The notes beneath the pieces are model-generated. The model saw only the letters and a list, made by a program, of their open reading frames with translations, made no database searches and was not told the origin of the DNA. From Photobacterium halotolerans DSM 18316 (GTDB taxonomy: Bacteria; Pseudomonadota; Gammaproteobacteria; Enterobacterales; Vibrionaceae), in NCBI RefSeq assembly GCF_000425165.1, contig NZ_AULG01000013.1, forward strand, positions 62,001-126,000: 64,000 nucleotides of DNA, in the 5' to 3' direction. A program made the position numbers and the translations under genes. Positions 9,437 to 17,575 of the stretch are shown in pieces. The number at the start of each line of letters is the position of its first letter. Within the stretch, counting starts at the first letter, position 1.

Positions 9437-10574
9437 TGCCGCTGCCTCCCTGAGGGTCGCCATCGCCGTTTTCACTGTCTTCGCCGACCAGATACTCATC
9501 GATGTACAGCTTCAGCCAGCGGCTGGGAAAATTGATCCAGCCATGGCGGGCCGGCACTGGGGAACCTTCGGCAAGCCGGATTTTGATTGGGGTATCATCC
9601 AGCATCACGGTGACGATTTTGTAGGTGCCCAGATCTTCGGTATGGGTGACAGTGACGGCGAAACTGGCCTCTTTTTGTGTGTCCCGTAAATGAACGAATT
9701 CCGGGCGTATCCCGACTTTGATGTTCTCTGACTGGGTGTGAGACAGGGCGAGTTGCTGGCTGGCGGTCAGTGCAATGGGTAAGCCTTTGAAAGTAATGTC
9801 TGCTGAATCTGGCGCTCTTTTAACCGGCAGTAAATTCATGCCGGGGCTGCCGATAAAGTAACCGACAAAGGTATGGTTAGGCTGCTCGAACAGCTCGCGT
9901 GGCGTGCCGAACTGGACAATCGCACCGTCGTACATCACGGCAATTTTGTCGGCAAAAGTGGCCGCTTCCAGCTGGTCGTGGGTGACATAGACCATAGTGA
10001 TATTGAACTGCTCATGGATTTGCTTGAGTTTTCGCCTCAGCTTCCATTTCAGGTGCGGATCTATCACGGTCAGCGGCTCGTCAAACAGAATGGCCGAGAC
10101 ATCATCACGGACCAGGCCTCGTCCCATCGACACTTTCTGCTTTTCATCGGCATTGAGGTTGCGGGCTTTTTTGTCGAGCACCGGCGTCAGTTCCAGAATC
10201 TCGGCAATTTCCTGCACTTTACTGCGGATTTTTGCTGCCGGTGTTTTCATGTTACGCAGCGGGAAGGCCAGGTTGTCAAACACTGTCATGGTGTCGTAAA
10301 TGACAGGGAACTGGAAAACCTGGGCAATGTTGCGATCCTGCGGCTCCAGGCCGTTCATCGTCTGACCATTAAATTTTACCGCACCCTCCGAGGGGGTCAG
10401 CAGGCCGGAAATGATATTGAGCATGGTGCTTTTCCCGCAGCCGGACGGGCCAAGCAAGGCAAAGGCGCCGCCGTCTTCCCAGACATGGGTCATCCGGCGA
10501 ATGGCGTAATCCGCATCGCTGGCAGGGTGCGCCGAGTAACTGTGCGCGAGTGATTCCAGACGAATTTCTGCCAT
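9426..10574 (-). CDS. glpT: Glycerol ABC transporter ATPase GlpT
   Basis: A 382-residue ABC ATPase with a C-terminal TOBE/OB region. Walker A is canonical (GPSGCGKST), Walker B is AILFDEPLTVID and the H-loop histidine is present (VYVTHDQ). The ABC signature is degenerate (LNADEKQKVS instead of LSGGQ). It probably forms a heterodimer with GlpS. The start overlaps the glpS stop. Confidence 0.93.
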   Translation of the reverse strand: MAEIRLESLAHSYSAHPASDADYAIRRMTHVWEDGGAFALLGPSGCGKSTMLNIISGLLTPSEGAVKFNGQTMNGLEPQDRNIAQVFQFPVIYDTMTVFDNLAFPLRNMKTPAAKIRSKVQEIAEILELTPVLDKKARNLNADEKQKVSMGRGLVRDDVSAILFDEPLTVIDPHLKWKLRRKLKQIHEQFNITMVYVTHDQLEAATFADKIAVMYDGAIVQFGTPRELFEQPNHTFVGYFIGSPGMNLLPVKRAPDSADITFKGLPIALTASQQLALSHTQSENIKVGIRPEFVHLRDTQKEASFAVTVTHTEDLGTYKIVTVMLDDTPIKIRLAEGSPVPARHGWINFPSRWLKLYIDEYLVGEDSENGDGDPQGGSGNAA

Positions 10575-11665
10575 TATTGTTTCTCCCAGCCTGAACGGGC
10601 GGCCTGTATCAGCTGCCGTTCTTTTGAGAACACATAAAGCTTGTGGGTTGGCACATAAATATTGATACGGCTGTCGACCGCGTATTCATGCACGCCGGGA
10701 AGGTGCAGCACCATGGACAACTCCCGGTTGGACACATGGAGAAAAGTTTCACTGCCGCTGATTTCGGCCAGTTCGACATCAACGGCCAGCTCAAGATCGT
10801 CATCGTTGTTCGGCACTAAGGTCAGGTGATTCGGCCGGATGCCGAAGACATAGTGATCGGGCGGCAGATCGCTTAAATCATCGTTCAGGGCAAAGTGAAC
10901 GTGTTCGGAAAAAGACACATTGTCCGCGCTGATTTGCCCTGTGATCAGGTTGATCGGCGGTTCGCCGAACAGCTCGGCGCAGGTCACACTGGCCGGGTTG
11001 TGGTAGACCTCGGAGGTCGGCCCCGACTGAATGATCTCTCCTTCATGCATGAGCACCACATTGCCGCCCAGGGCGAGGGCTTCATTGGGTTCAGTGGTGG
11101 CATACACCGCGATGGTATTGCGGGAGGCAAACAGCTCCCTCATTTCCTGCCTTAACTCTTCGCGTAATTTGTAATCGAGATTGACCAGAGGTTCGTCGAA
11201 CAAAATGATGTCGGCATCTTTCACCAGTGCACGGGCCATGGCGGTACGCTGTTGCTGACCACCTGATAATTCAAGCGGGTAGCGTTTGAGGAAATCTTCA
11301 ATGTGCAGCATCTTTGCGGTCTGCATAACACGTTCATCAATCTGTGCTTTTGGCAGTTTTTCCAGTTGCAGCGGAGAGGCGATATTTTCGTAAACCGTGA
11401 GATTGGGGTAGTTAATGAATTGCTGGTACACCATGGAAATATTGCGCTCGCGGACGGGAATGCCCGTTACATCCCGGCCATTGAAAGAAATGTTGCCAGA
11501 GGTGGGTTTATCCAAACCCGCAATCAGCCGCATCAGGGATGTTTTTCCAGCCAGCGTGCGGCCCAGCAATACGTTAAAGGAGCCGGGTTCAAGTTCGAGG
11601 CTGGTATCTTTTATCCAGTCGAGCCCGTCTACCGTGCGGGTGATTGTGTCCAAAATGAGCGACAT
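10574..11665 (-). CDS. glpS: Glycerol ABC transporter ATPase GlpS
   Basis: A 363-residue ABC ATPase, first gene of the importer operon. The signature LSGGQQQRTAMARALVKD and Walker B IILFDEPLVNLD are canonical. Walker A is unusual (GRTLAGKTS), and the H-loop histidine is absent (VYATTEPNE). The start is set at MSLILDTI (11665), not the upstream in-frame start at 11722. The latter would place a good -24/-12 promoter inside the coding region, and AAGGAG lies upstream of 11665. Confidence 0.92.
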   Translation of the reverse strand: MSLILDTITRTVDGLDWIKDTSLELEPGSFNVLLGRTLAGKTSLMRLIAGLDKPTSGNISFNGRDVTGIPVRERNISMVYQQFINYPNLTVYENIASPLQLEKLPKAQIDERVMQTAKMLHIEDFLKRYPLELSGGQQQRTAMARALVKDADIILFDEPLVNLDYKLREELRQEMRELFASRNTIAVYATTEPNEALALGGNVVLMHEGEIIQSGPTSEVYHNPASVTCAELFGEPPINLITGQISADNVSFSEHVHFALNDDLSDLPPDHYVFGIRPNHLTLVPNNDDDLELAVDVELAEISGSETFLHVSNRELSMVLHLPGVHEYAVDSRINIYVPTHKLYVFSKERQLIQAARSGWEKQ

Positions 11666-11703
11666 GTCTGTTCTGGCTCCTTGTCTGTTACTCACCAGCA
11701 CTA

Positions 11704-11719
11704 CGCGAAAAATATGCCA
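11704..11719 (-). promoter_or_regulatory. Sigma-54 (-24/-12) promoter candidate of glpSTPQUV
   Basis: On the minus strand the sequence reads TGGCATATTTTTCGCG. The GG and GC doublets are spaced exactly as in the RpoN consensus TGGCACGN4TTGCW. It lies about 40 bases before the glpS start and opposite a sigma-54 activator gene. Five of six -24 bases and the -12 GC match. Confidence 0.65.
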
Positions 11720-11823
11720 CATTTATTTAACATCTTTATATGTTATCTATCCTTATGATTAACAGGGTATTTTGTCTTTATTGTTTTGCTTGTTATTCGT
11801 TAAAAACATGTTGGATATGTTGA

Positions 11824-11844
11824 TTGTTAACATTGTGTGAACAA
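11824..11844. promoter_or_regulatory. Inverted repeat, likely upstream activator site
   Basis: TTGTTAACA-TTG-TGTGAACAA is a 21-bp inverted repeat with one mismatch. It lies about 105 bases upstream of the -24/-12 element and 75 bases before the activator start. That distance suits an enhancer for the AcoR-like regulator, which could also be autoregulated. Confidence 0.5.
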
Positions 11845-11918
11845 TAGTTAACGTTCAGGAATGTGTGTTTGGGCTGGCTGCGGCCAACAGCAATGAGAGC
11901 GGGAAGCAAAGGTCGGAC

Positions 11919-13781
11919 ATGGATAACAGATTGCAAAGCGATGATCGCCTTGTCTGCGAATCCTGGCAGCGTTGTCGGGATTACGGATTGGCAAGTCACC
12001 AGACTCCTGAATTAACCCTACCTAACCCCTTGCACTGGCAGCAGAAACGACAACTGGCAGAGGTGATGGTAGCTGTCACCCGCGAGAAGGTGTTACCCGG
12101 TTTTCAGAGCATGCTCGCCAACAGCAGCAGTTTGGTCATCCTCACGGATCATGAGGGGTATTTGCTGGAGCGGTGGGGGAATCCGTCTTTCATGCAGCAG
12201 ATGGCACCGGCATTATTTGAACCCGGAGCCTGCTGGCAGGAAAAAGTGATAGGCACCAATGCGATTGGTACAGCCTTGCACACGCATCAGATTACCGACA
12301 TCCGCCGCGATGAGCATTTCCTGCTGCAAAACCGTTTTATGAACGCCTCGGCATCGCCCATCGTTGATCCGCATCGTCAGACAGTGGGAGTGCTTAACGT
12401 CTCCAGCGATGCTTACCTGCCAACGACCCAGATACACGGCATGGTGAAAGTCATGTCTCAGGCGATTGAAAATCAGCTGATTCTTGCCGCTTATGGCCAG
12501 CACTTCTGGCAGTTTGTCTTCAATACCAGCCCGGATAACCTGGGCAGCCAGTGGGCCGGGCTGCTGGTGTTTGATTTTCAGGGGCAAATTGTCTCGGCTA
12601 ACCGCCGGGCTGATTTGTTGTTAGGTAAGCCATTGGCGGGCATCACCATAGACATGGTGGCCGGCATGTCGCTGCAGGCGCTGATGACAACACAGCAGGA
12701 TGCCACACTGACATTCAGCGGGTTGACGTCTTTTCCGCTGTTTGCCCGAATTAAAGCCCCGGCTGAAGCGTCTGTTGCGGTAACAGCTGACATTGCCTTT
12801 TCCCGCCATACAAATCGAAAAACACTACAGTGTGAGCCCTCGCTGACGGATCTCGATACGGGTGATAAGCAGATGGCGAAAGCCGTTCATCAGGCGATGA
12901 GTGTGCTCAACAGCGATATTCCCTTATTGATACACGGCGAAACCGGCGTGGGAAAAGAGCGTTTTGTGCGCGCTTTTCATGCCTCTTCGTATCGGGCTGC
13001 TTTTGAGATGGTGGCCGTCAACTGTGCCGCCATTCCATCCGAGCTGGTGGAGTCTGAGCTGTTTGGCTACGTTAAGGGTGCCTTTACCGGTGCCAACCCC
13101 AAAGGCAGCATGGGGCTGATCCGCCGTGCTGATAAAGGCACGCTGTTTCTTGATGAAATCGGTGATATGCCGTTGCCGACCCAGGCCAGATTGCTACGTG
13201 TGCTGCAAGAAAAACGGGTAACGCCTTTAGGAAGCAGTGAAAGCTATCCGGTGGATTTTCAGCTGGTCTGCGCTACACATCAGTCGCTGCGTGATGAGAT
13301 AAAAGCCAGGCAGTTCCGGGAAGATGTATATTACCGGATCAACGGTCTGACCGTGGCTCTGCCTGCCCTGCGTGACAGGCAGGATATTGAGCAGGTGGTA
13401 CTGTCTGTGCTTGGTGAAGTCTGTAAAGGTGATCGCCATGTCGCTATCAGTGATGAGGTGATGCAGTTGTTCAATGCGCACAACTGGCCCGGTAATATTC
13501 GTCAGTTGCATAATGTGCTGCGGGTCGCCACTGTGCTGGCGGCAGGCAAGATCATTGAACCCCAGCATTTGCCGGATGATTTTTTCTGGGATCTCAAAGG
13601 GGTTGCCCGCATCGCCGACGACATTGATGACGAACTGCTGGAAGAGGACTGGCAGACCGCGTTGCCGAAAGTGTACCTGGCGCTGGGCCGCAATGTCAGT
13701 AAAACCGCGGAAGCAATGAGCGTGAGCCGCAATACTGTCTATAAACGCTTGAAGCAACTGGGCTTGTGGCATGACGGGTGA
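11919..13781 (+). CDS. Sigma-54-dependent activator, AcoR-like
   Basis: A 620-residue enhancer-binding protein. The N-terminal sensory part (about residues 1-290) has a GAF-like domain as in AcoR (GYLLERWGNP, then EKVIGTNAIGTALH) and a PAS-like segment. The AAA+ domain has Walker A GETGVGKE, GAFTGA for sigma-54 contact and Walker B GTLFLDEIGD. A C-terminal Fis-type helix-turn-helix has NVSKTAEAMSVSRNTVYKRLKQLGL. It is transcribed divergently from glpSTPQUV, so control of that operon is likely. The frame opens earlier (GTG at 11865), but MDNRLQ at 11919 with AAAGGTCGG upstream is the better start. Confidence 0.9.
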   Translation: MDNRLQSDDRLVCESWQRCRDYGLASHQTPELTLPNPLHWQQKRQLAEVMVAVTREKVLPGFQSMLANSSSLVILTDHEGYLLERWGNPSFMQQMAPALFEPGACWQEKVIGTNAIGTALHTHQITDIRRDEHFLLQNRFMNASASPIVDPHRQTVGVLNVSSDAYLPTTQIHGMVKVMSQAIENQLILAAYGQHFWQFVFNTSPDNLGSQWAGLLVFDFQGQIVSANRRADLLLGKPLAGITIDMVAGMSLQALMTTQQDATLTFSGLTSFPLFARIKAPAEASVAVTADIAFSRHTNRKTLQCEPSLTDLDTGDKQMAKAVHQAMSVLNSDIPLLIHGETGVGKERFVRAFHASSYRAAFEMVAVNCAAIPSELVESELFGYVKGAFTGANPKGSMGLIRRADKGTLFLDEIGDMPLPTQARLLRVLQEKRVTPLGSSESYPVDFQLVCATHQSLRDEIKARQFREDVYYRINGLTVALPALRDRQDIEQVVLSVLGEVCKGDRHVAISDEVMQLFNAHNWPGNIRQLHNVLRVATVLAAGKIIEPQHLPDDFFWDLKGVARIADDIDDELLEEDWQTALPKVYLALGRNVSKTAEAMSVSRNTVYKRLKQLGLWHDG

Positions 13782-13843
13782 TCACATCTGCACTGTTATT
13801 GCAGTATGATTGTGGCAGTCAGTATTTTATCAGGGTCAATCAC

Positions 13844-14197
13844 ATGTACATCGGCGCGGTATCCAAGCGGACAGGGTTGTCAGTCAAGGCCATCAGATTG
13901 TATGAAGACATGGGCCTGATCCGCGTCCCGCTTCGTCAGGGTAATTACAGGGTATATACAGAGACGGACGTCGAGGTGCTCCAGCTTATCAAAGAGGCCA
14001 AGCAACTTGGCGTGACCCTGAACCGGCTGAAAGGCGTGATACGCTATCGGGATGGTGACGTGGACTGGGATCGTATCCATTGTTTCTTGCTTGATGTCAG
14101 GCAGCAACTGATGGCAGAGCACGCATTGCTTGAGCAGAAAATAAAACGCGTGGAGCTATGTCTCCGATCTATGGATAGCTGCCCGCAGACTGCTTGA
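13844..14197 (+). CDS. MerR-family regulator
   Basis: A 117-residue regulator with an N-terminal MerR winged helix (YIGAVSKRTGLSVKAIRLYEDMGLI) and a short dimerisation helix. Cysteines at about 80, 106 and 113 could bind a metal or sense redox state, but there is no clear CueR/ZntR/SoxR motif. The start at 13844 has AGGGTC upstream; the frame is open 22 codons further 5'. It is followed by a MerR-type promoter overlapping its own stop codon, driving the quinone reductase gene. Confidence 0.85.
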   Translation: MYIGAVSKRTGLSVKAIRLYEDMGLIRVPLRQGNYRVYTETDVEVLQLIKEAKQLGVTLNRLKGVIRYRDGDVDWDRIHCFLLDVRQQLMAEHALLEQKIKRVELCLRSMDSCPQTA

Positions 14198-14225
14198 CTC
14201 TGCCCTATAGGGGAGGCTTTACACT
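14194..14225 (+). promoter_or_regulatory. MerR-type promoter with 20-bp spacer
   Basis: The -35 TTGACT and -10 TACACT are separated by 20 bp, too long for ordinary sigma-70 promoters but typical of MerR-controlled ones. The spacer holds the near-palindrome CTCTGCCCTATAGGGGAG. The -35 overlaps the stop codon of the MerR gene. Confidence 0.75.
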
Positions 14226-14256
14226 CATGATTGATTTTGGATAACAAGGAACGATC

Positions 14257-14832
14257 ATGAGCAAAAACATTCTTTTACTGAATGCCAACCCGAAAACAGA
14301 GAGTTTTGCCCGGGTGCTGGCTGACGCCTATGAAGTTGAGGCGCGAGAGCAATTCACGGTGCATCGTGTAAATTTATCGGACATGGACTTCAACCCGAAT
14401 CTGGTCGCTGGCTATGATGCTATCCAGCCACTTGAGCCTTGTTTAGAAGCGTTTCAGCGTCAACTTGCCGGGGCGGATCATCTGGTGCTGATTTCTCCGA
14501 TCTGGTGGGGTGGCATACCGGCAAAATTCAAGGGCCTGATCGACAGAGCGATTCTGCCCGGTTTCGCTTTTCAGTTTGAGGAAAACAATCCCTACCCGGT
14601 GCAGTTACTGCAAGGTAAAACAGCCCGGATCATTCTGAGCATGGATGCCCCTGCCGAATTGCAGGCCGAACAGGCTGAACCTGTGCAGGCCCAGCTTGAC
14701 CGATTCACGCTTCAGTTTTGCGGAGTCAGCCCTGCCGATACCACCTTGCTGGGATCGGTGATCTCGTCGACGGAAACCCAGCGGGATTCCTGGCTGAGAG
14801 AGATCCAAGCACTTGGGCGGCAGGGTAGTTAG
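14257..14832 (+). CDS. FMN-dependent NAD(P)H quinone reductase family protein
   Basis: A 191-residue flavodoxin-fold oxidoreductase of the MdaB/KefF/YwrO type. The N-terminal strand and phosphate loop are NILLLNANPKTESFA. The conserved SPIWWGGIPAKFKGLIDR (about residues 79-96) and a following GFAF loop place it in this group. It likely reduces quinones or electrophilic compounds by two electrons in the cytoplasm. AAGGAACGATC precedes the ATG. The MerR-type promoter upstream indicates control by the preceding gene's product. Confidence 0.88.
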   Translation: MSKNILLLNANPKTESFARVLADAYEVEAREQFTVHRVNLSDMDFNPNLVAGYDAIQPLEPCLEAFQRQLAGADHLVLISPIWWGGIPAKFKGLIDRAILPGFAFQFEENNPYPVQLLQGKTARIILSMDAPAELQAEQAEPVQAQLDRFTLQFCGVSPADTTLLGSVISSTETQRDSWLREIQALGRQGS

Positions 14833-14852
14833 CAATGCCGTCTGAATTGAAT

Positions 14853-15755
14853 TTACGTATGGGCTGACATTTTTTCGGTCAGCCATATCCGGTAAAATTC
14901 AACAAAAGTTCTGACTTTCGCCGGAATAAAAGCACCCGGCGGGAATACGGCGTAAATCCCGCCACGGGGCAATTGCCAGTCGGTGAACAAGGGCACTAAT
15001 TCCGGATCATTTTCGCCAAAATGGGTCGCAATCACCGACAATCCCGCGTTACTTTTGATCAGGCTGCGCATGGCACTGGTGTTGTCGACCCGAACATGAC
15101 TTTGCATCTGAACCTGAACCTGTTCGTCTGCTCGGGTGAACGTCCAGGTCAGCGCGCTTGGCAGGGGCGAAAACTCAATCCAGCGATGATGTTTCAGTTC
15201 AGCTGGCTGCTGCGGTCTGCCCATTTCCTGCAAATACCCGGCTGAGGCCATCACACGTTGTTCAAACTCGCCCAGTTTCTGCGCCCGAAGGCTGGAATCT
15301 TTCAGCCATCCCATCCGAATGGCCAAATCAATGCCATCGCGCACCATATCCGACACCTTATCGCCGCCGCGCAGCTCAATGGTGAGCTTTGGATGCACTT
15401 TGGCAAACGCGGCGACAGCGGGCGCCAGCATCAGCGTCATATGATCTACAGGAGCTGTGATCCGCAGCGTGCCGGACAGGGCTTGTGCACTGGTGCTGGC
15501 TTCGCTGAGGGTTTCGTCCAGTTTAGTCAACAATGGCTGGCAGGCCAGATAGAGCTGCTGTCCTGCTTCTGTCAGCGTGACCTGACGCGTGGTCCGGTTA
15601 AACAGTGCTGAACCCAGATGGGCTTCAAGCGCTTTGATATTCAGGCTGATTTTGGTTTTCGTACAGCCCAGTTTCTCGGCCGCAGCCGTAAATGACCCTG
15701 CCTCAACGGTGGCAATAAATAAGGGCAGGGTATTCAGGTCAAGTGCGTGACTCAT
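14853..15755 (-). CDS. LysR-family regulator
   Basis: A 300-residue LysR regulator of the CrgA/YafC-like group. The helix-turn-helix is at residues about 10-65 (FIATVEAGSFTAAAEKLG and LFNRTTRQVTLTEAG) and an effector-binding domain follows. Starts at 15755 (MSHALDL) or 15764 are both possible. It is divergent from an NmrA-like reductase gene with a long palindrome between them, the usual layout for a LysR protein controlling its neighbour and itself. Confidence 0.88.
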   Translation of the reverse strand: MSHALDLNTLPLFIATVEAGSFTAAAEKLGCTKTKISLNIKALEAHLGSALFNRTTRQVTLTEAGQQLYLACQPLLTKLDETLSEASTSAQALSGTLRITAPVDHMTLMLAPAVAAFAKVHPKLTIELRGGDKVSDMVRDGIDLAIRMGWLKDSSLRAQKLGEFEQRVMASAGYLQEMGRPQQPAELKHHRWIEFSPLPSALTWTFTRADEQVQVQMQSHVRVDNTSAMRSLIKSNAGLSVIATHFGENDPELVPLFTDWQLPRGGIYAVFPPGAFIPAKVRTFVEFYRIWLTEKMSAHT

Positions 15756-15759
15756 TGTG

Positions 15760-15788
15760 TTCACTGTTATGAATTCAATAACAGTGAA
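15760..15788. promoter_or_regulatory. 29-bp palindromic operator between the LysR and reductase genes
   Basis: The perfect arms TTCACTGTTAT/ATAACAGTGAA flank GAATTCA. It sits immediately upstream of the LysR start and about 80 bases before the divergent reductase gene. It is the likely binding site of the LysR protein. Confidence 0.7.
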
Positions 15789-15866
15789 TTATCCAACGGC
15801 GTATTTTTCAAATCAATCTTTCATCGCACAATGTGTCCATCAACGAAAACAATCGAGGACAACATC

Positions 15867-16508
15867 ATGAAAATTGCAATCATTGGCGCAAGTGGTTTTA
15901 TTGGTTCAGCACTGCGAGAAGAAGCCCTGAGCCGGGGTCATCAGGTGACCGCACTGGTCAGTCGTCCGGAACGTCTGGCAACACAACCCGGCCTGACGAT
16001 CGAGAAAGCCGATGCGCACAATACCCAGGCACTGACAGCGCAACTGGCGGGTTACGATGCCGTACTGAGCGCATTTTCCGGCCACGCCCAGACGGATGTT
16101 GCCGGCTACTTTGCTCAGGGTTTCGACAGTATTCTGGCGGCGGCACAGGCTGCTGATGCCAAGCGCCTGATGGTCGTCGGTGGCGCGGGCTCGCTGGAAG
16201 TCGCACCCGGCGTACAACTGATTGATACCCCTGAGTTTCCGGCTGAATACAAAGCCACAGCAGAAGGAGCCAGATACGCGCTGAATGTCCTGCGTGGACA
16301 GCAGGGCGTGAACTGGACCATGTTATCTCCGGCAGCCATGATTGCACCGGGCGAGCGGACCGGCCAGTATCAGCTGGGCTCAGATCAACTGCTGACTGAC
16401 GCAGAGGGCAACAGCCGTATTTCTGTGGAAGACTACGCAAAAGCCATGATTGATGAGCTGGAAGCTTCTGCGCATGTCAATCAACGCTTTACGCTGGCTT
16501 ACGCCTGA
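15867..16508 (+). CDS. NAD(P)-binding atypical SDR (NmrA-like)
   Basis: A 213-residue Rossmann-fold protein. The N-terminal nucleotide-binding motif is IAIIGASGFIGSALREEA, followed by KRLMVVGGAGSLEV, typical of YwnB/BVR-B-like atypical short-chain dehydrogenases. It probably reduces a small electrophile or flavin; the substrate is not deducible. The start at 15867 has GAGGACAACATC upstream; longer in-frame starts run into the operator. It is likely under the divergent LysR regulator. Confidence 0.85.
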   Translation: MKIAIIGASGFIGSALREEALSRGHQVTALVSRPERLATQPGLTIEKADAHNTQALTAQLAGYDAVLSAFSGHAQTDVAGYFAQGFDSILAAAQAADAKRLMVVGGAGSLEVAPGVQLIDTPEFPAEYKATAEGARYALNVLRGQQGVNWTMLSPAAMIAPGERTGQYQLGSDQLLTDAEGNSRISVEDYAKAMIDELEASAHVNQRFTLAYA

Positions 16509-16533
16509 TCCCGCCGTCCCTGCCTTTGGATGG

Positions 16534-16561
16534 AAAAACGCAGCTTAGGCTGCGTTTTTTG
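16534..16561 (+). terminator. Terminator after the NmrA-like gene
   Basis: AAACGCAGC/GCTGCGTTT stem with a TTAG-type loop, followed by a T-run. Confidence 0.85.
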
Positions 16562-16635
16562 TTATCCCTTTACCCCACTGCTTTTTGCGGTCTTGATTGT
16601 GTAAAGTCGCCATCTGAAAACTAAAATGCTGGTAC

Positions 16636-17442
16636 TCAGGGCGCGATGAAAGCTTCTTTAGCAAATGCGCGGTGTAGTAAAGCGATAAAATCACGGGTAT
16701 CAGAGAAATGTGTTGTATTAATCTTGGAAATCGCGATACCCGGTGTCCAGGAATTCATGACAGCGGCCGCCTGAAAACAGAGTAAGTTGGTTTCCGTGAT
16801 ATCTTGCTCTTGCTGCGGTATCTGCATTGCATCCAGCTGACGCTGCACTATCTGCATTGTGGTGCCACACAGCTTTGCACCCTTGGGCCAGATCACAGTT
16901 TCACCGTCCCAGAAGGCGAGATTCCAGATACTCGCTTCAGTGAACCGACCCTGATTATCTGTGAAGATGGCGTCATCGAATCCTTGGTTAACCGCTTGAC
17001 GCATCAAATGGGTTTTTGCAATTTCACCGACATGCTTAATGGAAGGCAGCATTCGTTCATGAGCAAAGGTTTTCATGGTTAAAGGGCCTTGGGGCCCGTC
17101 ACTGGCAGCGGACTGGCGAATCAGTATGTTTAACCTTGAGTCATCCTCACGGGGAGTAAACTCTCCGCTGTCAGAATACACGTAGACCATGAGCGATGTA
17201 TTTTCCTCTCCGGACCGTAAGACGTCGCGAATCTGATTAAGAATGGCATCGTCACTTAACGATTTTCCAAATACATAGTGCGAGGCTTGTTGCAGGCGTT
17301 CAAGGTGCAGGTCGAGTCCCCGAATTTTCCCTTTGCGCACTTGCATGGCAGTAAAGTGGGCATGGCCTGCAAACGTCAGCGTTGACAATTGAGATCCGGT
17401 AGCCAGCTGCCCATTGATGACGGCTGTATCTTGAGTTGGCAT
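16636..17442 (-). CDS. Aminotransferase class IV family protein
   Basis: A 268-residue fold-type IV PLP enzyme, the group of branched-chain and D-amino-acid aminotransferases and aminodeoxychorismate lyase. The likely PLP lysine is in MLPSIKHVGEIAKT, followed by the conserved QGFDDAIFTD and RFTEASIWNLAFW block. The C-terminal phosphate-binding TTM appears in LCGTTMQIVQ. The start at 17442 is supported by CAAGGAGACAC. The substrate is uncertain; it is not next to pab or ilv genes. Confidence 0.85.
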   Translation of the reverse strand: MPTQDTAVINGQLATGSQLSTLTFAGHAHFTAMQVRKGKIRGLDLHLERLQQASHYVFGKSLSDDAILNQIRDVLRSGEENTSLMVYVYSDSGEFTPREDDSRLNILIRQSAASDGPQGPLTMKTFAHERMLPSIKHVGEIAKTHLMRQAVNQGFDDAIFTDNQGRFTEASIWNLAFWDGETVIWPKGAKLCGTTMQIVQRQLDAMQIPQQEQDITETNLLCFQAAAVMNSWTPGIAISKINTTHFSDTRDFIALLHRAFAKEAFIAP

Positions 17443-17575
17443 GTGTCTCCTTGCCTCCATAAGCATGAATTTATTGATTGAAAGAAGCTAAATGCTGGGA
17501 AGAATATTGATTTATTGCGTCGGGAAAGAGAAACAAGTAATACTTGAATCTGCATTTGATAATTTTTGAAGATGA

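Noticed and set aside
9873-10553. 226-codon plus-strand ORF opposite glpT
   Set aside because: Shadow of the ABC ATPase gene; no family features.
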